From: Leptolyngbyaceae cyanobacterium
GTDB lineage: Bacteria > Cyanobacteriota > Cyanobacteriia > Cyanobacteriales > Aerosakkonemataceae
Assembly: GCA_036703985.1 (NCBI GenBank)
Contig: DATNQN010000052.1
Coordinates: 1 to 64,000, forward strand
Direction of reading: 5' to 3'
DNA length: 64,000 nucleotides
This document shows positions 46,310-55,846 of this stretch, piece by piece. A program made the position numbers and the translations under genes. The notes below the pieces were generated by a model. That model was not told where the DNA came from. It saw only the letters and a program-made list of their open reading frames with translations, and made no database searches. Each line of letters begins with the position of its first letter. Within the stretch, counting starts at the first letter, position 1.

Positions 46310-47809
46310 CTATTTCCAATTTTCCCCGTAGCGCATCCGCATATAAGATTCGTAATTAGAAGATTTTATTCCAATCATACCCATACCACTAATTACCAAT
46401 CCGAAGATAGCTAGAATCGGTAATATAAATACAGGTAAGAAGTATATAAAATGGGGTATCGCAGGCATTAATACTAGACTAACAAGAAGGGAAATTAAGC
46501 CTCCTATACCAACTAAAAATATTACAATTGCTCCTATACTAAGCTTGCTCGATTTTTTAATTAAATTTAAAAAATTAAATACATTTTTTTTGATTTCTGC
46601 CACATCGTTATCTGCTAATTCCAGCAGTTGTTGAATTTGATTGAGATGCTGTTGAATATCTTCATTAATAGGATAAGCTTGAAGCCCTTGTTCTAATAAT
46701 GCTTTTTCGTATTGTCTAAATTTAGAAAGTACTTCGTTCTCAATAGTGACGGCATCCCTTGAAGGTAAATTAAGATGATTTAATAATGATTCAAGTGTTA
46801 ATCGATCGGTCGATGAAAGGACGGTATAACCTCTGCGACATATTGCTATAACTGCTTCTTTGTATTGCTCTATGTTAGGATTTTCAGCCGAACGCAAATT
46901 ATTTTCTAAAGCAGAAATTGGTGGAAGATCGCGATCGCTATTCTGCACCTCTACAAAACTATTGGCATCTACAACGGCAACTGGCAAATTGCGATCGTAA
47001 GCATTAGTTCCAATCGCCGGGTGTTGGTTGTAGTTTGTTTCCCGTTTAACGTTTTCACGGATGTATTCAAATAATTCTCCTACTGTGACAATGTTATTTT
47101 TGTCTAAATCGCCAGCACCTCGCATTCCTTCTAAAAGATAATAAGTAAATACGCCATGTCCTCCTCCCCATTTTGCATCTTCATAGGAAACTTCATTTGC
47201 TTCCGCAGAGGTGAGTAAAGCAATTCCTCCCCTGGCTTGACTAAGTTCTTGTAAATAGCGATTAATTAAAGTTGCATCATCGATCGTACTTCTGCGACCG
47301 ATTTTTCCCCCAATCGCAGCGCTGTGGCAAGTATCGGCTAAAATAATCACTTTTTCTGCGTGTAAATTTTCCCTTAAAGATAAGTCAATTTCCCGCATTG
47401 GCAGTGCAGTCCCGGCGATATCTTGGGGATTGGTATCGTAAGTTAGCAGATAAACATTTTCGGGCCGATCGAAATCTGGTGTTCCATGACAAGCAAAGTA
47501 AATCAGTACTAAATCTTCTCGTCCTGGCTTTTTTAGAAAAGAACGAAGTGCGCGGGTAATATTGGCGGTGGTAGCCTGTTCATTGGTTAATTTACAAATA
47601 AATTCTGGTTTAAAATTGCCGCCATTGGGTGTTAGTAGTAAATTGTAAAGTTCTTCCGCATCTCGATCGGCATAGTTGAGATTCCAACCTTGATATTGAT
47701 ATTGGGAGATTCCGACAATGATTGCCCAGCGATCGCATTTTTGATAATCGAAATATAATTCTTCTGGTACTAAGGCTTTTGCCTTTCGACTACTCGGTTG
47801 ATCTATCAT
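46310..47809 (-). CDS. Caspase-family protease with C-terminal membrane segments
   Basis: A 499-aa protein starting at the ATG at 47809; the open frame continues to 47965, but that extension translates a dispersed palindromic repeat. The caspase (peptidase C14) domain occupies residues about 15-270: RWAIIVGISQYQ, the His in LIYFACHGTPD (H108), and the Cys in ILADTCHSAAIGG (C161). A linker of helical repeats follows. The C-terminus has two hydrophobic segments (VIFLVGIGGLISLLVSLVLM and FLPVFILPILAIFGLVISGM) and ends in SYMRMRYGENWK. A membrane-tethered activated protease is likely. It follows the Trypco1-like gene on the same strand. Confidence 0.93.
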   Translation of the reverse strand: MIDQPSSRKAKALVPEELYFDYQKCDRWAIIVGISQYQYQGWNLNYADRDAEELYNLLLTPNGGNFKPEFICKLTNEQATTANITRALRSFLKKPGREDLVLIYFACHGTPDFDRPENVYLLTYDTNPQDIAGTALPMREIDLSLRENLHAEKVIILADTCHSAAIGGKIGRRSTIDDATLINRYLQELSQARGGIALLTSAEANEVSYEDAKWGGGHGVFTYYLLEGMRGAGDLDKNNIVTVGELFEYIRENVKRETNYNQHPAIGTNAYDRNLPVAVVDANSFVEVQNSDRDLPPISALENNLRSAENPNIEQYKEAVIAICRRGYTVLSSTDRLTLESLLNHLNLPSRDAVTIENEVLSKFRQYEKALLEQGLQAYPINEDIQQHLNQIQQLLELADNDVAEIKKNVFNFLNLIKKSSKLSIGAIVIFLVGIGGLISLLVSLVLMPAIPHFIYFLPVFILPILAIFGLVISGMGMIGIKSSNYESYMRMRYGENWK

Positions 47810-47854
47810 TTTTCGACTATTTATAGTTATTTCTGGTTGGGAAAATACAGTTTT

Positions 47855-47893
47855 GACCTCTCTCCAAACCTCTCTCCTACAAGGAGAGAGGCT
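47855..47893. repeat. Dispersed palindromic repeat
   Basis: CTCTCTCCTACAAGGAGAGAG-type hairpin in the spacer between the caspase and Trypco1-like genes. It is translated in the upstream extension of the caspase frame, which argues against that extension. Confidence 0.7.
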
Positions 47894-47924
47894 TTGAACT
47901 ATTCCCACTATTCCCATTTTTAGA

Positions 47925-48263
47925 TTACGGTTTTGGCGAGTTAATAAATTTACACTTAACTTCAATTTGAAGATTACTTTCAGCAGAACCTTCAGTTATA
48001 TAAGGAATTCCTGCTTTACCGCCCATTTTTAAACCAAACTTAAGCGTTACCTCTTCAATTTCAGCTACGCCAAAATCTTTGAAAGCAGTGACGGCATTGG
48101 CGGTGTAGAATCGAATCAGTTGGCGAACTTCTTCCATTTTTGCGATCGCATCTTCTTTGATTCCCTTAGACTGTCTGGGATCGAAGTCGTTTGGCACAGA
48201 TGCTATTTCCACTTCGTAAACTTGCTTTTCCGCCTCAAAACCAAAGCGCTGCAACTCTGTCAT
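47925..48263 (-). CDS. Trypco1-like (trypsin-co-occurring) domain protein
   Basis: A 112-aa protein. The C-terminal VTLKFGLKMGGKAGIPYITE with the following SAESNLQIEV is the hallmark of the CU044_2847 / Trypco1 family, small adaptors that co-occur with proteases in bacterial conflict operons. The N-terminal part (RFGFEAEKQVYEVEIASV) fits the first strands. It lies about 115 bp upstream of the caspase gene on the same strand and is divergent from the caspase-STAND-WD40 gene. Probably couples a trigger to the protease; this is inference from family context. Confidence 0.85.
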   Translation of the reverse strand: MTELQRFGFEAEKQVYEVEIASVPNDFDPRQSKGIKEDAIAKMEEVRQLIRFYTANAVTAFKDFGVAEIEEVTLKFGLKMGGKAGIPYITEGSAESNLQIEVKCKFINSPKP

Positions 48264-48534
48264 GAACTGTCTCCTGTATCGTTTCCGTATAATTTCTGTA
48301 AAGTTTTGTGGGAATAGTGACGGTTGTTAAGTGCTTACACTAAGATAGCATTCAGGGATTTGTACGGACTGCTGTTAATTGAATTTGTATATCTTTGTCT
48401 TTTCAAACGAACGTAAGGGTTGCCTTGCTTGGTTCGTATAGAGATAAAGGTTGTTTTAGGGTGCTTAAGAACAATCCTGCACAAGGATGGGATCGATTAC
48501 ATTTAAATTTAAGCTTAAAAAATTATAAAAAAAT

Positions 48535-51500
48535 ATGGCTCGGTACGCTCTAGTTATTGGAATTTCTGAGTATCAAAGCTCAAATTTAAGCCATTTACCA
48601 AAATCCATCAATGATGCAGCAGAAGTCGCCAGATTATTAGAAGAATACGGGGATTTTGATGTGGTTAAGCGGCTGCCAATTCGTTGGAATGCCCAACAAA
48701 ATAACTTTGAATTTGCTACTAAAATGACTGGGGAAGAACTCGGTCTAGAATTGAGAAACTTTCTAATAGAACAGGCGGCTAATAATGAAGCATTGATTTA
48801 TTTTAGTGGTCATGGCTTTACAGTTTATGATAATTTGGGAAAACAAAAAGGATTTTTAGCGGCTTCCGATTGCCAGATTACGGAATCTAGAAACCGAGTT
48901 AGCGAGCAACAAAGGGGAATTTCTCTTGATAGTTTAAATGATTTAATTCGGGAATCTCAACTCAGTAGTTTAGTATTAATCCTCGATTGCTGTCGAAGCG
49001 GTTATTTTTTAGAACGGCAATTGATTGAACAAACTTTGACGGCGTTTAGTTCCCAAAGAGACTATTACTTAATTACCGCTTGTCGGGGTTATGAAGACTC
49101 TTTAACGCTCAATCTTCCTACTGAAGAATACAGCGTTTTTACAGGAGCATTAGTAGAGGGACTAAGCTTAAAAAATGTTGGGAGAAATCGACATATCAGT
49201 GGCGATCGCCTTTTTGATTACATCAGCACTGAATTGGATATTCGCAGCAACCAACTCAAGCTTACTTTACCCGAACCGATTCGCATGGGTTGGGGACGTT
49301 CAATTAAATTGGTCGAGTATCCTCTAAGTGATACTTTGCCAGAAGAAGAAGTAACTTTTAATAGCGAGAATCCCTATCGAGGATTATGTCCGTTTGAATT
49401 CGAGCAAGAGAAATATTTTTGCGGACGCGAGTTGGCAGTTCGCGCATTAATGGAACGCCTCAGTACTTGTCGTTTTCTAGCGGTGATCGGACGATCGGGT
49501 AGTGGGAAATCTTCTTTAGTGAAAGCGGGATTGTTACCGCATTTAAAACGCGATCGCCTTCCCAGTAGCAGTCATTGGGATATCGAAACTTTTACGCCTG
49601 GTAAATTTCCGTTGGGAAAATTGGTAGAAATTTTGGATAGACGCAAACAATTGAGTCAGCCGTTTGTCCTATTTATCGATCAATTTGAAGAAGTTTTTAC
49701 CCTTTGCGACAACGAAGCGGAACGACAAGCGTTTATGGAAGCAATGGCAGAAGAAGCATCGGCTTCCGAACGCTTAACTCGCGTGATTGTAGCAATTCGA
49801 GGCGATTTTTTAGACCGATGTGCAGCCTATCCAGAAGCAGCAAAATTAATTAATAGGACTCAACCGACAACTTATGTGGTGCCACCTTTATCTTATGAAG
49901 GATTGGAAGAAGCAATTGAAATTCCAGCGCAGTTACACGGGGTAAAATTTGAGGAGGGATTAGTATCTCAAATTGCCGATGACGTAGACGATCAACCGGG
50001 TGCGTTACCCCTATTACAATACGCGCTCAAAGAGTTATGGCAAGTTTGCATTGAAAAATCTGAATCATCAGAAAGATTGCTCACGAAAAAAGGTTACGAG
50101 CAAATTGGCGGCGTGAAAGGTGCTTTGGAAAAACGCGCCAATTTAGTTTATCAAGGGTTTGTGGAAGATAATCGCGCTTTCGTGCGTCAGCTATTTACGG
50201 AACTGGTGCAGCTGGGTGAAGGCAAGGAAGTCACGCGCCGCCGGGTACACTGGGAGAGATTGGAAGCGATCGCAAATTCGATCGATCAACTGCGTCGAGT
50301 AGTTGAAAAATTGGCAAATGAGCGCTTGATCGTCACCGATGAAAATAATGTAGAAGTAGCTCATGAAGCACTGTTATCCGAATGGAGTTTACTACGCAAT
50401 TGGATTGAAGAAGATCGGGAAAATATTCGTCTGGGACGCCGTTTAGAAGCATATTGTCGCGAATGGCAAGAAACTTATCAGAAATCTGATGAAGCATTGC
50501 TGACGGGTGCGCGACTGGTAGCAATTGCCGAGTGGGTAGAGAAGACGCATCCCAGATTGCCTGTTGAAGAAGAGGATTTTTTGCAAAAAAGTTTGGAGAA
50601 GCGCAATAAGGAAATTCAATGGGAATTAGAGCAAGAACGTAAACTGCGGGAAATGGCAGAAGCAAGAGCCATAGCAGAAGCTGAGAAAGCAGAACAAGAA
50701 AGAGTTGCAGCTTTAGCAAAAATAGAAACAGCCTTAGAAGCAGAGGCAAGAGCTAAAGCGGAAGCGAGAGAAGCAGAAGCTAAAACTAAGGTGCAAAAGC
50801 AACGTACTAAATTTGTAGGAGCAGTTGGGACACTTGCAGCCTTATCCTTTGGATTGATATTATTAGCAACTATACTTGAAGGAGAAAAGAAGCAACGGGA
50901 AGCGATCGCTGTTGGAGCCTTGGTTACTAGGTCACAAGAAAGCCTTAAGGATGGAAACCAACTTGAGGCAGCTATAGCAAGTATACAAGCGTTAAACGAG
51001 TTAAAAGAGATCGGCAGACCAAATATTGATACTTTAACTCAAATTAAAGCAGTATTTGATTGGGTAAAAGAGCGTAATCGGTTAGAGGGGCATACCCTCA
51101 GTGTTAGTACAGCAAGTTTTAGTCCTAAAGAGCCACTTATTGCGTCTGGTAGTTCAGATACAACTGTGAAGCTTTGGACGCCAAGTGGTATACAGTTAAA
51201 CACTCCTACTCCTATGAAACACGATAAAGCAGTCTGGAGTGTAAATTTTAGCCCAAATGGGAACTACATTGCCTCTGGTAGTGCTGATAAAACTGTAAAG
51301 TTATGGAAAAAAAATGGTTCTCTCATTACTACACTTAAAGGACATGAAGAAGATGTGAATTATGTAAGTTTTAGCCCTGATAATCAAATTGTGGCTTCTG
51401 CTAGTAGCGATCGAACTGTAATCCTTTGGCAAATAGATGTAAATTCGCCACAAAAACTCATTAAAAAAACTATTCTTAAAGGTCATACAGGTAGAATCTG

Positions 51501-52113
51501 GAGTGTAGAGTTCAGCCCTGATGGAAAACTAATTGCTTCAGCGAGCGATGATGGAACGATTAAGATTTGGAACAAAGAAGGCGGAGCTTTAATCGCTAAT
51601 CTTACAGGACACACTGCATCAGTAAGGTCTGCCAGTTTTGGCTCAAGCAGTAAAATGCTTGTATCAGTTAGTGAGGATAGTACAATTAGAATATGGACTT
51701 GGAAAGAAAACCCTAAAAATTGGGCTGTCAAAACTTTAACTAATCAAAGTAACAGATCTTACTTAGTGAAATTTAGTCCTAATTATAAACTTATTACTGC
51801 AACTAGTGCTGATGGAACTATTAAATTCTGGGATGCTGAAAGCAAAAAAGAATTACCCTCTATAGGGCGACATAGAGATATTGTTTATGATATAAATTTT
51901 CGTTCTGATAGTCAACAAATTGTTACGGCTAGTCGTGACAAAACAGTAAGAATATGGAGTTTGGTTTTTGATAATGATAAAAACTTAAAGTTAAATGTGG
52001 ACAATCTCCTGAAGCAAGGATGCCATAAACTCTCTGATTATTTAGAGAACAACTCTAAGGCACAGACTGAACATAGAGATGTAAAAAAAATATGTAATAA
52101 ATATAAAAGTTAA
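48535..52113 (+). CDS. Caspase-nSTAND NTPase-TM-WD40 protein
   Basis: A 1,192-aa protein with four parts. (1) Caspase, residues 1-260: RYALVIGISEYQS, H93 in YFSGHGF, C152/C153 in LILDCCRSG. (2) nSTAND1 NTPase, about 280-700: NPYRGLCPFEFE at the entry, Walker A GRSGSGKSS (319-326), Walker B FVLFIDQFEEVF (377-388), GALPLLQYALKELW. (3) A Glu/Ala/Lys coiled coil (about 690-755) and one membrane helix (about 759-782). (4) Seven WD40 repeats from about 855 (VKLW, IKIW endings). This is a complete signal-transducing NTPase that would oligomerise upon WD40 sensing and activate its own caspase. The opposite-strand Trypco1-like and caspase genes share its promoter region, and a 194-aa orphan gene follows. 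Confidence 0.96.
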   Translation: MARYALVIGISEYQSSNLSHLPKSINDAAEVARLLEEYGDFDVVKRLPIRWNAQQNNFEFATKMTGEELGLELRNFLIEQAANNEALIYFSGHGFTVYDNLGKQKGFLAASDCQITESRNRVSEQQRGISLDSLNDLIRESQLSSLVLILDCCRSGYFLERQLIEQTLTAFSSQRDYYLITACRGYEDSLTLNLPTEEYSVFTGALVEGLSLKNVGRNRHISGDRLFDYISTELDIRSNQLKLTLPEPIRMGWGRSIKLVEYPLSDTLPEEEVTFNSENPYRGLCPFEFEQEKYFCGRELAVRALMERLSTCRFLAVIGRSGSGKSSLVKAGLLPHLKRDRLPSSSHWDIETFTPGKFPLGKLVEILDRRKQLSQPFVLFIDQFEEVFTLCDNEAERQAFMEAMAEEASASERLTRVIVAIRGDFLDRCAAYPEAAKLINRTQPTTYVVPPLSYEGLEEAIEIPAQLHGVKFEEGLVSQIADDVDDQPGALPLLQYALKELWQVCIEKSESSERLLTKKGYEQIGGVKGALEKRANLVYQGFVEDNRAFVRQLFTELVQLGEGKEVTRRRVHWERLEAIANSIDQLRRVVEKLANERLIVTDENNVEVAHEALLSEWSLLRNWIEEDRENIRLGRRLEAYCREWQETYQKSDEALLTGARLVAIAEWVEKTHPRLPVEEEDFLQKSLEKRNKEIQWELEQERKLREMAEARAIAEAEKAEQERVAALAKIETALEAEARAKAEAREAEAKTKVQKQRTKFVGAVGTLAALSFGLILLATILEGEKKQREAIAVGALVTRSQESLKDGNQLEAAIASIQALNELKEIGRPNIDTLTQIKAVFDWVKERNRLEGHTLSVSTASFSPKEPLIASGSSDTTVKLWTPSGIQLNTPTPMKHDKAVWSVNFSPNGNYIASGSADKTVKLWKKNGSLITTLKGHEEDVNYVSFSPDNQIVASASSDRTVILWQIDVNSPQKLIKKTILKGHTGRIWSVEFSPDGKLIASASDDGTIKIWNKEGGALIANLTGHTASVRSASFGSSSKMLVSVSEDSTIRIWTWKENPKNWAVKTLTNQSNRSYLVKFSPNYKLITATSADGTIKFWDAESKKELPSIGRHRDIVYDINFRSDSQQIVTASRDKTVRIWSLVFDNDKNLKLNVDNLLKQGCHKLSDYLENNSKAQTEHRDVKKICNKYKS

Positions 52114-52222
52114 AAAGGTTTTAAAATAAGACGCATTTGATGATAAATTAATATAAACGGAATTATATTAATTTTGTTTTGGCTGTAGATTGGTAATTAG
52201 TTTCATAAATTAAAGGTAAAAA

Positions 52223-52807
52223 ATGGATAATTTATCATTGGGTTTAGAGATAATCAAATTTATTGTATCTCGTGAATCTTTTGACGATTTGAATATTAGC
52301 CAACACGCTAAGGATGCTCTCAAGGTCTGTGAAAAAAACTACCAAACAATATCAGATACAATAGACAAGATAGATCCGAACGAAATAACAAAAATTTTAT
52401 CAGAGATAAATGAGGGAGGAGAAGGTAAAGAAGGTCTTGATAGTTTAGTTAGCAGCAGTAAGTCGAGTGTTTTGTATACTGATGTAATTATAACAGGTGT
52501 GTTATATCGAGACAAAGGTAGTGGAACTGACAAGCCAGGAAGTAAGAAGTTGGATTTCTCTACGAATATAACTATCACTGGTGGCATTTCTTTAGGAGAA
52601 GATGTTCTGAAAGGTGGCGGCACTATAGGTGGGGGTGGTGGCAAATTAAGCGATCTAGTTATTACAGATGTAATTATGACTACAAACTTAAGCTCAATAG
52701 CTGGAGAAGTTGAGCCACCCTTGAGCAATGAAGAAGATTCTATAAAAAAGCAGCCTCCTATGGGTACTGGAAATGGCGGAAGTACCCTTCCCAGCCACAA
52801 ACATTAG
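52223..52807 (+). CDS. Orphan glycine-rich protein downstream of the caspase-STAND gene
   Basis: A 194-aa protein of unknown family. Residues 1-75 are helical (LEIIKFIVSRESFDDL, HAKDALKVCEKNY). The second half is Gly/Ser rich with two copies of a similar strand, VLYTDVIITGVLYRD and LVITDVIMTTNLSS, separated by GGGTIGGGGGKL. The tail is Pro/Gly and His rich. It starts 110 bp after the NTPase stop, in the same orientation. It could be the protease substrate, a pore or effector, or an unrelated gene. No signal peptide or membrane helix. Confidence 0.6.
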   Translation: MDNLSLGLEIIKFIVSRESFDDLNISQHAKDALKVCEKNYQTISDTIDKIDPNEITKILSEINEGGEGKEGLDSLVSSSKSSVLYTDVIITGVLYRDKGSGTDKPGSKKLDFSTNITITGGISLGEDVLKGGGTIGGGGGKLSDLVITDVIMTTNLSSIAGEVEPPLSNEEDSIKKQPPMGTGNGGSTLPSHKH

Positions 52808-52978
52808 CGGTGATGAATCGACTCGCCTTAAAGACTAGTTCTAATCCATCATGAGCGATCGGCTTCTGCATTTTGAGCAAATTGCACCATTACGTTTGTT
52901 AAGCGATCGATTCTCCATTTAAAGAACGATCGCTGCTAGAATAATTACAGTTATTCTTCCTCAAATAACATAAAACTG

Positions 52979-53242
52979 ATGCAAACTATTAAATTACATT
53001 CTTATGTGGGTGACGATGGTATCTTGCATTTAGACGTGCCTGTAGGGATAGCTGATACCGACTTAGAAATCACTGTCACCGTTCAGCCTGTGACAGGAAT
53101 AGAAACAGAAACACACCAAGGAAAAGGCTGGCCTCCTGGTTTTTTTGAAGAAACTTTCGGGTCTTTAAAAGACGAACCCCTAGAGATCGATTCTGAAGGG
53201 GTATTTGACGATTGGGATGAGTCAGCATTAAATATTTACTAG
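52979..53242 (+). CDS. Antitoxin-like protein of a PIN-type module
   Basis: An 87-aa protein. The first ~45 residues are beta-rich (IKLHSYVGDDGILHLDVPVG), and the acidic C-terminus (LEIDSEGVFDDWDESALNIY) is like toxin-wrapping tails. Such proteins precede VapC genes in cyanobacteria. The last 16 bp overlap the proposed ATT start of the PIN toxin. Confidence 0.75.
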   Translation: MQTIKLHSYVGDDGILHLDVPVGIADTDLEITVTVQPVTGIETETHQGKGWPPGFFEETFGSLKDEPLEIDSEGVFDDWDESALNIY

Positions 53243-53625
53243 ATACCAATGTTTGCGTAAGGTATTTGAAAAGCGCCTCGGTAAATTTATTGAGACGCTT
53301 TCAAGCGACAAATTTAGAAGAGATAGCAGTGTGTTCTGTTGTTAAGGCAGAGTTATTTTTTGGGGCAATGAAAAGCTCTAACCCTAATGATACTTGGAGA
53401 ACGCAAAAACGCTTTCTTTCTGTTTTTGTATCCCTACCGTTTGATGGCATTGCTGCTTTGATTGCGGGACGAATTCGCGCTCAACTTGCCAATTTGGGAA
53501 CCCCTATCGGTAACAACGATCTGTTCATTGCTTCTATTGCGATCGCTAATAATTTAACTTTAGTAACTCACAATACTGGTGAATTTATTCGAGTAGAAGG
53601 ATTGTCTATTGAAGATTGGGAGTAA
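53227..53625 (+). CDS. PIN-domain toxin (VapC-like) with a probable ATT start
   Basis: About 132 aa. The PIN core is complete only if translation starts at the ATT at 53227, which gives IKYLLDTNVCVRYLKSASVN with the first catalytic Asp. A TTG at 53266 is the first conventional start, but it would delete that Asp. Further acidic residues are in VVKAELFFGA and GNNDLFIASIA, with VTHNTGEF at the end. The start overlaps the antitoxin stop by 16 bp, as usual for such modules. An ATG-to-ATT change in what should be ATGAAATAT may have weakened or silenced the toxin. Confidence 0.8.
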   Translation: MKYLLDTNVCVRYLKSASVNLLRRFQATNLEEIAVCSVVKAELFFGAMKSSNPNDTWRTQKRFLSVFVSLPFDGIAALIAGRIRAQLANLGTPIGNNDLFIASIAIANNLTLVTHNTGEFIRVEGLSIEDWE

Positions 53626-53747
53626 ATAATTGTATGCAAGAAGTGCGATCGCATCTTTAGATCAAGCGATAAACTATTAGTAGTGACTATCGCAGATAGT
53701 ATACTATTTAGTAACTAAAATCTTGCTTGCTCATTACAACAACATTA

Positions 53748-53954
53748 CTACTGACCACGTTCCGGTTTACAATCAGCAAAACCGAGCGCATTTTCATCTA
53801 AAAAACTTGCGATCGCCATTTCGACAATAGCCTCAATTGGGTAGTCAATCTCAGTAGCGCGGGCAATGAGTGCAGTTCTAATCCGCTCTGGCAAACGTTC
53901 TAGAATCACCTTAGCATCAGCAGACGATAATTGTTCTAATTCGGTTATTTGCAT
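53748..53954 (-). CDS. Small acidic protein, unknown
   Basis: A 68-aa protein starting at the ATG at 53954 (MQITELEQLSSADAKVILER); the frame runs further upstream without support. It looks helical, with an amphipathic pattern such as IEAIVEMAIASFLDE. It could be an antitoxin-like or regulatory peptide. It stands alone, convergent with the PIN module. Confidence 0.5.
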   Translation of the reverse strand: MQITELEQLSSADAKVILERLPERIRTALIARATEIDYPIEAIVEMAIASFLDENALGFADCKPERGQ

Positions 53955-54052
53955 AAATCTAGCTCTCCATTGAAATTTGCACTGAAAAGTCAATAAGAAT
54001 GGGGGATGAGGAAAATAAATTAATTTTTATCCTTCCCCCTTTCCCCTTTCCC

Positions 54053-55408
54053 CTAACCCTCCAATTTAACCCGCATTTTCCCAGGATTTAACAAACCATA
54101 AGGATCGACCATTTCTTTAAATTTGAGTTGAGCGGCATCAACTTTTTTTCTACCACCCAATTCCAAAATATAAACGTGAGGATCGGCGATATAAATTCCC
54201 TTTTCTTGGTGATAGCGAATAATTTCATAAAGTCGCTCTTTGGTAGTGTAGCGAACTAGTTGCAATGCAGCGGGAACGATCGCACCACCAAAACGAATAA
54301 ATTCCAAGTGCATCATCACTTCATTGCCAAAGTGATGATACATATGCTCGACTAATTGGAGGCTCTTATCGTGAGGAAAAATGCTTTGCAAATAGGTAAT
54401 AGAAGGATCGGCGGTGCGGGCGTGCAAAGTAGTGTGATTCCAACTATATTCCGACAGATAGACGCTTTTACCGCTATCTGCTGCTAATTTTTGATATGTG
54501 ATGGTGCCGCCGAACTCTTGCACTAGATCCTGCAATGCTTCTAGGCTGGATTCTGCCACCATGAGGAGTGCAGCATTAGTTCCGTCTGGAATATAAGGGT
54601 GCAATGCAGTTAAATAACTGGGAATTGGCCATGCAGTGATACAAATTAGCTTTTTAATCATGCCATCTGCATCTCCTAGAGCTTGCCCAAATCGAGCAGC
54701 TGCCATCAAGTTATCAAAAGTAACGATCGCATCTGCCCAAGCATAAGCTGGCCCTAAAGGGATTTCCAACTCAGTGATAATGCCATTGATGCCCCAAGCA
54801 TGATTGACTTTTTGAACGTCTTCTCCCCTTAATTCAATAATGCGCGGTTCATCTTCCAGGGTAATGACTCGGAGGGCGAGGAGATTACCGCGATCGCTTA
54901 AAAAACCATAATTAATCGAGCCAAGTCCGCCACTACCACCAGCAATAAAGCCGCCAATGGTGGCAGTCCGATAAGTTGAGGGTGCCATCCGCATTTCCCA
55001 GCCAATTTCTCTAGCTTTTTTATCCAATTGAGCTAGCTTGACCCCTGCTTCTACTCGCGCTACTCCTGGCTTGACCCAACAGATATTCTGCATTCGGGTC
55101 ATGTCAAGGATAACGCCCCCTTGGAGGGGTACGCATTGTCCGTAGTTGCCAGTCCCAGCACCCCGTACTGTTACTGGTACTCGATGTTTGACGCAGACAG
55201 CTGCTGTCCGCAATACTTCTGCTTCGTTGGCAGGACGAACCACCAGATCTCCGGTTTTTCCTGATAACTCGGCTTGGAGAATCGGGCTAAAGGTATGATA
55301 ATCCTGAGATAACTTAGCTACTTGAGTCGGCTCAGTAATCGTTTCGATGCCTGCTAATTCGGCTGCTAAGTCATCCCAGTTAGTTGGTTTAATTTTTGTC
55401 GAAGTCAT
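54053..55408 (-). CDS. FAD-linked oxidase (GlcD-type)
   Basis: A 451-aa flavoprotein with a PCMH-type FAD-binding domain. LVVRPANEAEVLRTAAVCVK opens the domain, VTVRGAGTGNYGQCVPLQGG is the pyrophosphate-binding loop, and TIGGFIAGGSGGLGSINYGF follows. The C-terminus (MVDPYGLLNPGKMR) is the usual family end. Similar to glycolate or D-lactate dehydrogenase subunits, but no iron-sulfur partner is adjacent, so the substrate is not known. It is monocistronic. Confidence 0.92.
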   Translation of the reverse strand: MTSTKIKPTNWDDLAAELAGIETITEPTQVAKLSQDYHTFSPILQAELSGKTGDLVVRPANEAEVLRTAAVCVKHRVPVTVRGAGTGNYGQCVPLQGGVILDMTRMQNICWVKPGVARVEAGVKLAQLDKKAREIGWEMRMAPSTYRTATIGGFIAGGSGGLGSINYGFLSDRGNLLALRVITLEDEPRIIELRGEDVQKVNHAWGINGIITELEIPLGPAYAWADAIVTFDNLMAAARFGQALGDADGMIKKLICITAWPIPSYLTALHPYIPDGTNAALLMVAESSLEALQDLVQEFGGTITYQKLAADSGKSVYLSEYSWNHTTLHARTADPSITYLQSIFPHDKSLQLVEHMYHHFGNEVMMHLEFIRFGGAIVPAALQLVRYTTKERLYEIIRYHQEKGIYIADPHVYILELGGRKKVDAAQLKFKEMVDPYGLLNPGKMRVKLEG

Positions 55409-55846
55409 ATTTTTTTGCTGGTAATTGTACGGTCGAGAATCCCAAACAATTCGTGCTGAATCAAGTACGAGTTTTTACTAGCTTACTAGTATATTTAATT
55501 ACTTACGCTTTCTCATCATTGGCGATCGACGCACGGCAAGTTTACTGAGTTTTTGCTAAGTAAAGCTGGCCAAAATATACAAAATTTAACTTTTATGGCT
55601 GTAGTGAAAGAATCTTTCCCTACTAGCTCAACGTTTCTATCCGTCTAATCGCAAAGTTTCGTATATTTTTTTAGTTTTACTACAAAATTTTAAGTATATT
55701 AACCACAACTTAAAATAATTACAAAAAAAATGTAAACTTATATACATAAATCAGCAATTTAATTTTTTTTTATTACCCTCTGATTTTCAATCCAATACCG
55801 AGAACGAAAAATCACATAATTACCCGAAAAAACTAGGTTTAACAGG
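55409..55846. other. 438-bp intergenic region
   Basis: An AT-rich spacer between divergent genes (oxidase leftward, sensor rightward), so it should hold both promoters. I see no gene, strong hairpin or riboswitch. Confidence 0.5.

Noticed and set aside
46310-47965. A longer N-terminus for the membrane caspase, from 47965
   Set aside because: The extra 52 residues translate a dispersed palindromic repeat and overlap the Trypco1-like gene; the ATG at 47809 fits the caspase fold.
52339-52800. A 153-aa minus-strand frame opposite the orphan protein
   Set aside because: It is Pro/Ser rich, complementary to the Gly-rich segment, and has no independent signals. The plus-strand frame follows the operon direction.
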